Shown: piece after piece, positions 1 to 6,648 of the stretch | How positions within the stretch are numbered: position 1 is the stretch's first letter | How the letters are laid out: each line of letters begins with the position of its first letter | From: Methylococcaceae bacterium | GTDB taxonomy: Bacteria > Pseudomonadota > Gammaproteobacteria > Methylococcales > Methylomonadaceae | Direction: 5' to 3' | Assembly: GCA_030699345.1 (NCBI GenBank) | Contig: JAUYMX010000286.1 | Span: 1 to 13,186, forward strand | DNA length: 13,186 bases | Position numbers and translations under genes: made by a program | The notes under the pieces: generated by a model | What the model was told of the DNA's origin: nothing | Seen by the model: the letters and a program-made list of their open reading frames with translations, nothing else | Databases searched by the model: none

Positions 1-110
1 CCGAATGAACTGCCGCCACCAAAGCGCTTGGCATCGGCGTCAGATATGCTGCCCAAGGCCAAGGACAACGTTATCAACAAGAATGCGATAATTCCGGTTT
101 GTTTTTTCAT
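1..110 (-). CDS. Secreted protein, probably Tim44-like (N-terminus only)
   Basis: This is the first 36 codons of a leftward gene that runs off the left edge of the window. The N-terminus reads MKKQTGIIAFLLITLSLALG, a short basic stretch followed by a hydrophobic core. It continues to a likely signal-peptidase site after DADA, and the mature end begins KRFGGGSSFG. A mature start rich in K/R, F and glycine (RFGGG-S-FG) just after the signal peptide is, from memory, typical of bacterial Tim44-like domain proteins. That assignment rests only on this short stretch, since the Tim44 domain itself is outside the window. The ATG is at 108-110. The gene is divergent from the efflux operon, with about 107 bp between it and the first large ORF, so the two may share a control region. 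The secreted or membrane-anchored nature is well supported; the family is only likely. Confidence 0.6.
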   Translation of the reverse strand, partial: MKKQTGIIAFLLITLSLALGSISDADAKRFGGGSSF

Positions 111-166
111 ATTGCTCACTGTAGTTAAGTTAAACATTAAAACTGCCGTTAAGATTGAGGATAACC

Positions 167-199
167 ATGCAATCTTTCAAGTTGTTATTTGCATTTTAA
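167..199 (+). CDS. Possible 10-residue leader peptide ahead of the efflux operon
   Basis: A short ORF encodes MQSFKLLFAF followed by a TAA stop. Its ribosome-binding site, GAGG at 157-160 with 6 bases before the ATG, is clearly better than anything upstream of the next gene at 218. It lies 18 bases upstream of that gene. It may be a leader peptide affecting translation or transcription of the efflux genes. It could also be a remnant of an older start or a chance ORF. No codon run (Cys, His or similar) points to a particular attenuation signal, so the role is unknown. Confidence 0.3.
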   Translation: MQSFKLLFAF

Positions 200-217
200 T
201 GACATAGCATTGTTACC

Positions 218-628
218 ATGTTTTTGATATTACGCAAATCCCTGGTTACTTTTTTGCTTGTGTTGCAGTTTTTTGCACCCTTGGTGCATGCGCATGTCAA
301 CGAACAAGACCACGCTTATTCAAACAAAAACCTGACTGTAATTCATCTGCCCGGATTTGAGATTTACGAGGCTGATCAGCGCCAGATCGAGTTGCAAGCA
401 ATTACCACACCCCTTAGTTTACAAGATATTGTTATCGGCGTTGACACTGGCATTAAGAATGTAACCAGCGATATTGACACTGACAACAGTTATTTTCTAC
501 TGCAACAAGCCCTAAGCTTCAACGCAACCTATTCCCCTTTTGACAGTAACTTCTCTCCACACGACGAGCAGTTTGTCAGTTATTTATTCTGCACCGCCCA
601 TTCCCCGCGAGCGCCTCCCGCTCTGTAA
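218..628 (+). CDS. Small secreted protein heading the metal-efflux operon (CzcI-like by position)
   Basis: The 136-residue protein has a clear signal peptide: a basic start, then a hydrophobic stretch to about residue 25, ending near LVHA. The mature N-terminus carries histidines and acidic residues (HAHVNEQDH), which could bind a metal ion. The rest is polar with no recognisable enzyme motif. It ends in AHSPRAPPAL. From memory, several small periplasmic proteins encoded ahead of RND efflux genes end in a similar Arg-Ala-Pro-Pro tail. The gene is the first large ORF of a rightward series leading into a TolC-type channel, adaptor and RND pump, with 98 bases to the next start. This is the position CzcI holds in classic czc clusters, but I do not claim homology. 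The upstream ribosome-binding site is weak, so translation may depend on the leader ORF at 167-199. Function is unknown; a periplasmic accessory or sensing role is inferred. Confidence 0.7.
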   Translation: MFLILRKSLVTFLLVLQFFAPLVHAHVNEQDHAYSNKNLTVIHLPGFEIYEADQRQIELQAITTPLSLQDIVIGVDTGIKNVTSDIDTDNSYFLLQQALSFNATYSPFDSNFSPHDEQFVSYLFCTAHSPRAPPAL

Positions 629-645
629 TCCCAACATATTTCCAA

Positions 646-678
646 TTCTATTTGGTGTAATTTATTACCTAAATAGAA
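646..678 (+). promoter_or_regulatory. AT-rich interrupted palindrome between the first two efflux genes
   Basis: TTCTATTT at 646-653 matches AAATAGAA at 671-678. Nested inside is GTAAT (657-661) with ATTAC (664-668). The two pairs are separated by 3 and 2 unpaired bases. It could be a regulator-binding dyad or a weak intercistronic hairpin. There is no strong T-run directly after it. An alternative pairing, GGTGT (654-658) with ACACC (678-682), would exclude the inner stem. Confidence 0.4.
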
Positions 679-726
679 CACCTGTTTTAAGTATTTACGC
701 GGTCTTCAGCCGCATCGAGCTTACTA

Positions 727-1983
727 ATGTTTTTGCTAAACCTTTATAGAAGGTGTTTGCCGGTATTTGTACTGTCGACATCACTGGGGTTTGCTGATGC
801 CTCGCATACTGTCGAGCATCACGACCCCATTGAAATTGATAGCAGCTTAAGCCTGCCAAAACTTGTTGATTTAACGATGGAAAAAACGCCGGATGCCAGC
901 TGGTTAAATGCGCTTGAGCAAGAAGCGAAGACCATTGCCGAGCGCGGCCAAAGCTGGATAGCCGGAGCACCACTGGCAGGCTTACGATTTCAAGAAGCCA
1001 CCAGCGGCACCTTGCATTATCTGGATGCAACCATCGATATACCGTTATGGAACCTCGGCCAGCGTGATGCGCAACAAAGCTTAGGTTTACAAGCGCAAGC
1101 CAGCGCCGAAACCCAAGCACTAGCCACCAAATTGCGTGTTGCCGGATTAATCAGGGCCGCCTTGTGGGATATGGAGCTACAAAAAATCCGCTATGAGCAA
1201 GTGCAAACCGACGTTGCTACATTTGAAGAATTGCATAAAAAAATCGGCAAGCAAGTGGAACTGGGCGATTTACCGCGTGCCGATTTATTGCTGGCAAAAA
1301 CCGAGCTACTGCAAAAACGGTCATTACTTATTCAAGCGGAAGCGGAGTTGATGCATGCCCGCAAACGCTATTCCAGCATCACGCAAACCACCAAGGTACC
1401 GGCCAATTATCAAGAAAACCTAGCGGCCTTAAAGGAAATCAGCGAACACCATCCGATCTTGGTGGCAATTAATAATCAAATTGACCGCAAGCAGGGCGAG
1501 CTCAACGCCTTAAAATTAGTTGGCTCAGGACAAACCAATCTTGCCATCGGCGTTAACAGTGATCGCCCAAGTGACAATGATCCTCGCAGTAATAAAACGG
1601 AAAGTTTTAACATCGGCGTAGTAGTGCCGTTTGGCGGCAGCGCCCATACCAACCCGCAAGTCGCTGCTATCAATGTTGAATTAAATAGACTGATCTCCGA
1701 GCGCGAGCAATTGTTTCGCGACCTGGAACAGGCGCACCACGAAGCCGAACACAATCTTGAAGTTAATCAAGCAGAACTGACCATTGCCAATGACTTAAAA
1801 CAAGCCGCTGAGGAGCATCTCAATATGACTCAGCTAAGCTATTCGGTAGGTGAAATCAACCTGCTGGATCTATTAAAAATCCAGGCCCGGACCCAACAAG
1901 CCGTTCTCAACGCCAAAGAGCGCGCGGTGATGTTACAGCGCGACCAGGCCTTTTATAATCAAGCGGTTGGAGTTTTGCCATGA
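727..1983 (+). CDS. TolC-family outer-membrane channel of metal efflux pump (CzcC-like)
   Basis: The 418-residue protein is the probable outer-membrane exit duct of the tripartite pump encoded by the next two genes. It has a signal peptide ending near residue 25 (GFADA). No lipobox is visible, because the only early cysteine is at residue 10, ahead of the hydrophobic core. The mature protein shows the typical TolC pattern. Long Ala/Gln/Glu/Leu-rich heptad-like helices, such as the segment near LRVAGLIRAALWDMELQKI, alternate with beta-prone stretches including LDATIDIPLWNLGQ and SFNIGVVVPFGG. The final helix contains YSVGEINLLDLLKIQ, characteristic of outer-membrane efflux proteins. Length fits CzcC (about 400 residues). 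Histidines just after the signal peptide (SHTVEHHD) are noted. Its stop overlaps the next start in an ATGA at 1980-1983, indicating translational coupling. The substrate cannot be read from this subunit. Confidence 0.9.
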   Translation: MFLLNLYRRCLPVFVLSTSLGFADASHTVEHHDPIEIDSSLSLPKLVDLTMEKTPDASWLNALEQEAKTIAERGQSWIAGAPLAGLRFQEATSGTLHYLDATIDIPLWNLGQRDAQQSLGLQAQASAETQALATKLRVAGLIRAALWDMELQKIRYEQVQTDVATFEELHKKIGKQVELGDLPRADLLLAKTELLQKRSLLIQAEAELMHARKRYSSITQTTKVPANYQENLAALKEISEHHPILVAINNQIDRKQGELNALKLVGSGQTNLAIGVNSDRPSDNDPRSNKTESFNIGVVVPFGGSAHTNPQVAAINVELNRLISEREQLFRDLEQAHHEAEHNLEVNQAELTIANDLKQAAEEHLNMTQLSYSVGEINLLDLLKIQARTQQAVLNAKERAVMLQRDQAFYNQAVGVLP

Positions 1984-3104
1984 ACCTAATAACTTTCTCA
2001 AAAGTGCAACTTCGCACTACGCTGGCCCTTTGCCTACTATCAAGCTCCTTGGTATTGGCTGCAGACAATAACATTCAGCTCTCCGAGGCAAACTTCACCA
2101 ATCTTGGTATTAAATTGGGCAAGTTGGCAGCCGTCAACCAAGTGCCGGTGTTGTATGCACCCGCCAAAGTCGTTGTTCCGCCAACACATGAATATGTTAT
2201 TGCCGCGTCACAAGCAGGCCTTGTTCTAAAAATGAACGTTGCCATTGGCGACAGCGTCAAAAAAGGCGACATCCTGGCTCAGCTCGACAGCCCGGAATTA
2301 TTATCCATGCAACGTCTTTATCTAAAAGCTGTCAGCGAGCTGCAACTGGGAACGCTTGCTTATCAACGCGATAAAAAATTGTTGGCCGATGGCGTTATCG
2401 CTGACCGGCGCTGGCAAGAAACCGCCAGCCAGCACAACGCCTTTGCCTCTGAAGTAGACGAGCATCGTCAGCTTTTAGCCATCGCAGGCATGAGTGACGG
2501 TGAAATTAACCAACTAAGCAAATCGCACAAGTTAAGCGGTCAGCTGAATATTCGCGCCCCCATCACCGGGGTGATAATGGATCGCATGGCCGAAGCAGGC
2601 ACACGCATTGACATTCATGCGCCCATTTATAGATTGGCCAACCTTGATGAACTTTGGCTGGAGATCAACATTCCGCAGGAACGTATTGATGCCATCAAAT
2701 TGGGTGACAAAGTGACGATTGAAAACACCTCGAATGCCTTAACTGCGGAAATCCGTCTATTGGGGCAAAGCGTCAATCCACAAAATCAAACCGTGCATGC
2801 CCGAGCCGTCATCAAAGGCCCGCAATCAGCGGTGCGCGCTGGCCAACAGGTCAATATCCAGATTGCCCAAGCTACTACTAGCGCCGCTTTTAAAGTCCCT
2901 AATGTCGCTATTGCTCAAAACGAGGGCAGCTCATTTGTGTTTGTACGCACAGCCAGCGGCTTCCAAGTAAGACAGATAAAAGTGTTGGGTAAACAAGGTG
3001 AAGAATCCATTATCAGTGGTGATTTCACTGACTCCGAGCAAATTGCTACGCAGGGCGCTGTCGCGCTGAAAGCCAATTGGTTAGGTTTGGGGAGTGAAGA
3101 ATAA
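1980..3104 (+). CDS. RND efflux periplasmic adaptor subunit (CzcB-like, HlyD family)
   Basis: The 374-residue membrane-fusion protein should bridge the inner-membrane pump and the outer-membrane channel. A signal peptide ends near residue 27 (SSLVLA). The first half of the lipoyl/barrel-sandwich domain is at about residues 70-107, with GLVLKMNVAIGDSVKKGDIL and then LDSPEL. An alpha-hairpin follows (about 108-180), then the second lipoyl half (LNIRAPITGVIMDRM), and a beta-barrel region starting LANLDELWLEINIPQE. This order is typical of heavy-metal RND adaptors. It is shorter than CzcB of Cupriavidus (over 500 residues) and has no extra histidine-rich N-terminal metal-binding region. The start overlaps the upstream stop by 4 bases, and its TAA shares one base with the next ATG (TAATG, 3102-3106). 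Family and role are secure; the metal is not. Confidence 0.92.
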   Translation: MNLITFSKVQLRTTLALCLLSSSLVLAADNNIQLSEANFTNLGIKLGKLAAVNQVPVLYAPAKVVVPPTHEYVIAASQAGLVLKMNVAIGDSVKKGDILAQLDSPELLSMQRLYLKAVSELQLGTLAYQRDKKLLADGVIADRRWQETASQHNAFASEVDEHRQLLAIAGMSDGEINQLSKSHKLSGQLNIRAPITGVIMDRMAEAGTRIDIHAPIYRLANLDELWLEINIPQERIDAIKLGDKVTIENTSNALTAEIRLLGQSVNPQNQTVHARAVIKGPQSAVRAGQQVNIQIAQATTSAAFKVPNVAIAQNEGSSFVFVRTASGFQVRQIKVLGKQGEESIISGDFTDSEQIATQGAVALKANWLGLGSEE

Positions 3105-6100
3105 TGACAGCGTTGATTCGCTTTGCGCTGAGCCAGCGCATCATCATTCTGCTAGCCGTCGCACTGCTCATCGGTGGCGGCTATTATGCGTTTAACAATA
3201 TTCCTATTGATGCTTTTCCTGAGGTTTCTCCCACGCAGGTAAAAATCATCGTGAAAGCGCCGGGCATGACTCCGGAAGAAGTGGAAGCCAGGATCACCGC
3301 GCCTATTGAAGTAGAGTTGCTTGGTATTCCCCACCAAACCATGTTGCGCTCCATCGCCAAATACGCCCTCACCGACATTACCGTCGATTTCACCGAAGGC
3401 ACCGATATTTTCTGGGCGCGCCAACAAATTGCCGAACGCCTAAATACGCTCTGGGGCAATCTGCCTGCCGGTGTTGAAGGCGGAATTGCGCCAATGACGA
3501 CACCGTTGGGCGAAATGTTTATGTTTACCATCGAAGGGGGTGATTTAAGCCTGATGGAACGCCGTGATTTACTCGATTGGGTGATTCGTCCGGCGCTGCG
3601 AACCGTGCCTGGCGTGGCCGATGTTAACTCGCTGGGTGGCTTGGTCAGAAGCTTTACCGTGATGCCCGACAATACCCGCATGTCTTCCAGAAGTATCAGC
3701 ATCGAGCAACTGGTGCAGGCATTGCAAAGTAATAACCGTAACGATGGCGCGGGGCGTATGACTGATGGTGAAGAAGCCCTAATTGTGCGTGCTGAAGGCC
3801 GCATTAAAACCTTGACCGATGTCAGAACCATCGTGGTCGACAACAGCAGCGGTATCCCGATTACCGTCGGCGATGTCGCCGATGTGAACATCGGAGCACT
3901 AACTCGCTACGGCGCCGTCAGCAAGGATGGTCAAGGCGAAGCCGTAACCGGTTTGGTATTGAGTTTGCGCGGAGCCAATGCCCGGCAAACTATCGTCGGT
4001 ATCGAACAAAAACTGGCAGAAATCAGCAAAGGCTTTCCTAAAGGTGTTACTGCCAACGTTTTCTATAACCGCGGCAATCTGGTCGATAAAGCAGTGGATA
4101 CCGTGCTTCATGCGTTGCTGGAAGCTATCGTCTTGGTTGTGGTATTGCTGATTTTGTTCTTGGGCGATTTGCGCGCGGCGTTGACTGTTGCGTTAGCCTT
4201 ACCGTTGGCCGCGTTGTTCACTTTTATCTTAATGAACGCGATGGGCATGTCCGCCAACCTGATGAGCTTAGGCGGGCTTGCGATTGCCATCGGTATGCTG
4301 GTTGATGCCGCGGTCGTGGTGGTGGAAAACCTCATCACCCATCTGGCTCATACTGAAAAAGCCAAACGCTTACCCCGCCTGCATGTCATCTATCGGGCCA
4401 CGCGCGAAGTTGCAGTACCTGTCACGTCGGGCATTTTAATTATCATTATCGTATTTTTACCGTTGCTGACTTTGCAGGGTTTGGAAGGCAAATTATTTAC
4501 CCCGGTAGCGTTGACTATCGTGTTTGCCCTGAGTGGTTCATTGGTGATGTCGTTGACCGTTATTCCGGTTCTGGCCTCATATTTATTAAAAAATGTCTCT
4601 CACGAAGAGCCTTGGCTGCCCCGAAAATTGCAGGCACTGTATCAACCAGCATTGGTTTGGTGCTTGGACAACAGTAAAAAAGTCTTTGTCGGTGCTGGGG
4701 CGTTAATGGCTATAACAATCGTAGTATTTACCCAGATAGGCAGCACCTTTATGCCGACGCTGGATGAAGGCGACATGATTCTGCAATTAGAAAAATTGCC
4801 CTCAATCACGCTGGAACAATCGGTTGCATTGGATGGTCAGGTACAAAAAAACCTGCTAAAAAATATCCCTGAAATCGGCTCAATCGTGGCGCGGGTCGGT
4901 TCCGATGAATTGGGTCTGGACCCAATGGGCTTAAACGAAACGGACACTTTTTTAATCCTCAAACCCAAAGATCAATGGCGCATGGATAGCAAAGAAGGTT
5001 TGATTGAAGAAATCCGTAAAGTCATGGCGCAAACACCGGGCATCGCGTTTGGCTTTACTCAGCCCATTGAAATGCGCGTGTCAGAAATGCTTACCGGTAC
5101 CCGTGGCGATGTCGCGGTCAAACTATTTGGCTCTGATTTAGCGGTACTCAATGAAAAAGCCAATGAGATAGCTGAAATCTTGAAGCATATCGAAGGCTCA
5201 ACTGATGTATTTGCCAAACAAAACGACGGCATGCAATTTTTGCAACTGACCATCGACAAATTAGCAGCAGGCCGCTTGGGGCTAAATAGCGACAGCATTG
5301 AAACCCTGCTGCGTGCCCAAATTGAAGGTCTTAATTTAGGCATCGTGCAAGAAGGCATTAAACGTACGCCATTGATCGTGCGCGGCAACAGCAACACTGC
5401 CACCTTCGACAATCTACAACTGACTTTACCGACGGGCGGCCATGTGCCGGTCACTGCCGTTGCCAAATTGGAAAAAGTGGAAGGTGTTGTATCAATCGGC
5501 AGAGAGCGCGGTCAACGTTTTGTTGTCGTTCGCAGTAATGTCCAGGATCGTGATTTGGTGGGATTTGTGGATGAAGCACGCCAAGCCGTCGCGGAAAAGG
5601 TCACGCTGCCCACCGGCTACACGATTGAATTCGGCGGCCAATTTGAAAACCAACAGCGCGCTGCAGCTACCTTATCTGTCGTCGTGCCGGTGTCATTAGG
5701 GCTGATATTTTTATTGCTGTTTTCAACGTTCGGGTCGGTACGTCAAGCCACGCTAGTGCTATCCAACATTCCTTTAGCGATGGTCGGCGGCGTGTTTGCG
5801 CTGTGGCTATCCGGTGAATACTTGTCAGTGCCGGCCTCGGTAGGCTTTATTGCCTTGCTGGGTATTGCGGTACTTAACGGCGTGGTGATGGTCAGCTACT
5901 TTAATCAGCTGCTCGCCACCGGCATGGATATAGCAAAAGTCATTGTACTCGGCTCAATGCGCCGCTTACGCCCGGTATTAATGACTGCCAGCATCGCGGC
6001 ATTCGGCTTGATACCGCTGTTATTTGCTACCGGGCCGGGCTCTGAAATTCAGCGCCCATTGGCAATTGTAGTTATTGGCGGCCTGGTATCATCGACGTTT

Positions 6101-6184
6101 TTAACATTATTCCTGCTACCGATTTTATTTAAGCTTTACGGTCAGGCGACGACTATCGAAGCGCCAGAGGAGATTGAGCTATGA
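3104..6184 (+). CDS. Heavy-metal RND efflux pump, inner-membrane subunit (CzcA/CusA-like)
   Basis: The 1026-residue proton-driven transporter has the standard RND length. TM1 is at about residues 11-30, followed by the HME-type segment NNIPIDAFPEVSPTQV. The first periplasmic loop is followed by TM2-TM6 (about 337-495), and a second large loop (about 550-855) by TM8-TM12. TM4 reads LAIAIGMLVDAAVVVVEN, with D401 and E408 as likely proton-relay residues. Classic CzcA has DFG-x3-DGA here; this protein has AIG-x3-DAA, closer to the CusA pattern. Yet the periplasmic methionine cluster of CusA is not obvious: E661 and P776/T777 fall where Met would be expected by eye alignment. Substrate is therefore left open, with divalent metals somewhat favoured. 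A GGAG ribosome-binding site (3090-3094) precedes the start. The 3' end overlaps the next gene in ATGA at 6181-6184. Confidence 0.93.
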   Translation: MTALIRFALSQRIIILLAVALLIGGGYYAFNNIPIDAFPEVSPTQVKIIVKAPGMTPEEVEARITAPIEVELLGIPHQTMLRSIAKYALTDITVDFTEGTDIFWARQQIAERLNTLWGNLPAGVEGGIAPMTTPLGEMFMFTIEGGDLSLMERRDLLDWVIRPALRTVPGVADVNSLGGLVRSFTVMPDNTRMSSRSISIEQLVQALQSNNRNDGAGRMTDGEEALIVRAEGRIKTLTDVRTIVVDNSSGIPITVGDVADVNIGALTRYGAVSKDGQGEAVTGLVLSLRGANARQTIVGIEQKLAEISKGFPKGVTANVFYNRGNLVDKAVDTVLHALLEAIVLVVVLLILFLGDLRAALTVALALPLAALFTFILMNAMGMSANLMSLGGLAIAIGMLVDAAVVVVENLITHLAHTEKAKRLPRLHVIYRATREVAVPVTSGILIIIIVFLPLLTLQGLEGKLFTPVALTIVFALSGSLVMSLTVIPVLASYLLKNVSHEEPWLPRKLQALYQPALVWCLDNSKKVFVGAGALMAITIVVFTQIGSTFMPTLDEGDMILQLEKLPSITLEQSVALDGQVQKNLLKNIPEIGSIVARVGSDELGLDPMGLNETDTFLILKPKDQWRMDSKEGLIEEIRKVMAQTPGIAFGFTQPIEMRVSEMLTGTRGDVAVKLFGSDLAVLNEKANEIAEILKHIEGSTDVFAKQNDGMQFLQLTIDKLAAGRLGLNSDSIETLLRAQIEGLNLGIVQEGIKRTPLIVRGNSNTATFDNLQLTLPTGGHVPVTAVAKLEKVEGVVSIGRERGQRFVVVRSNVQDRDLVGFVDEARQAVAEKVTLPTGYTIEFGGQFENQQRAAATLSVVVPVSLGLIFLLLFSTFGSVRQATLVLSNIPLAMVGGVFALWLSGEYLSVPASVGFIALLGIAVLNGVVMVSYFNQLLATGMDIAKVIVLGSMRRLRPVLMTASIAAFGLIPLLFATGPGSEIQRPLAIVVIGGLVSSTFLTLFLLPILFKLYGQATTIEAPEEIEL

Positions 6185-6486
6185 ATGACAAACAGTTTCT
6201 AGTCACTATCAATGTACCGCCTTCACTGGAAGAAGCTTTTGTCGATTGTTTATTAACCCTGGAGTCGGAATTCGGTTTTAGCAGCTTTCAAGTCAACGCC
6301 CATGATCATAAAAACGAAAACCTGTCGTCAGCCGAACAAGTTTTTGGCCGCCAGAGAAAGATCCGCTTTCAGATGTACTTATCTGAAGCTGGTCTGGCAG
6401 AATTGCTGGCGCATTTAAAAAACGAATTTACCGGTTCCGGGATACACTACTGGGTAATGCCAGTGCTTGAAAACGGCATTCTTTAA
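6181..6486 (+). CDS. DUF3240 family protein, possible PII-like efflux accessory
   Basis: The 101-residue soluble protein has no signal peptide or membrane segment, so it is expected in the cytoplasm. The sequence resembles the DUF3240 family (Pfam) by memory. Supporting segments are LVTINVPPSLEEAFVDCLL near the start, SAEQVFGRQRKIRFQMYL in the middle and GIHYWVMPVLENG at the end. The predicted order, strand-helix-strand-strand-helix-strand, with a long polar loop at about residues 38-60 containing H41, D42 and H43, resembles the ferredoxin-like fold of PII and CutA1 proteins. That reading is inference. The gene overlaps the RND pump gene by four bases (ATGA), with GGAG just upstream, so the two are probably translated together. 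A trimeric regulator or sensor of the pump is a reasonable guess; function is not established. Confidence 0.85.
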   Translation: MNDKQFLVTINVPPSLEEAFVDCLLTLESEFGFSSFQVNAHDHKNENLSSAEQVFGRQRKIRFQMYLSEAGLAELLAHLKNEFTGSGIHYWVMPVLENGIL

Positions 6487-6517
6487 CCGCATTATTGTAT
6501 TGATTAATAGTAAAATT

Positions 6518-6558
6518 TAAGCCGTTCATGACTGAATAAGTTCACCATGAACGGCTTA
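6518..6558 (+). terminator. Long perfect hairpin after the efflux operon
   Basis: TAAGCCGTTCATG (6518-6530) pairs perfectly with CATGAACGGCTTA (6546-6558). An inner TGAA/TTCA stem (6533-6536 with 6541-6544) closes on a four-base loop. It lies 31 bases after the DUF3240 stop. The following bases (GTTCTGTATAAAG) are not a good T-run, so Rho-independent termination is uncertain; an mRNA 3'-end stabiliser is also possible. It overlaps the most upstream in-frame ATG of the batD reading frame (6547). Confidence 0.55.
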
Positions 6559-6648
6559 GTTCTGTATAAAGTTCAAAGCTTGCAACTAGCCTTATCTAAG
6601 ATAGATAAAAACATATCCTCAACCCAAAATATCCGTTTCATCCACACT

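Noticed and set aside
182..210. TTGTTA-N17-TAGCAT as a sigma-70 promoter of the efflux operon
   Set aside because: Both boxes are weak, and the start point would fall at the ATG (218), leaving no leader.
695..1120. Leftward ORF of 141 codons opposite the TolC-family gene
   Set aside because: It overlaps the signal peptide and first domain of a clear TolC-type protein, and no recognisable motif is present.
3184..3891. Long leftward ORF (235 codons) opposite the RND pump gene
   Set aside because: It is fully antisense to a strongly conserved pump sequence, the translation is low-complexity Ser/Arg/Pro without domains, and its frame is a by-product of the pump's codon use.
5442..5699. Rightward 85-codon ORF inside the pump gene in another frame
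   Set aside because: It lies wholly within the well-supported RND frame and shows no independent ribosome-binding site or family features.
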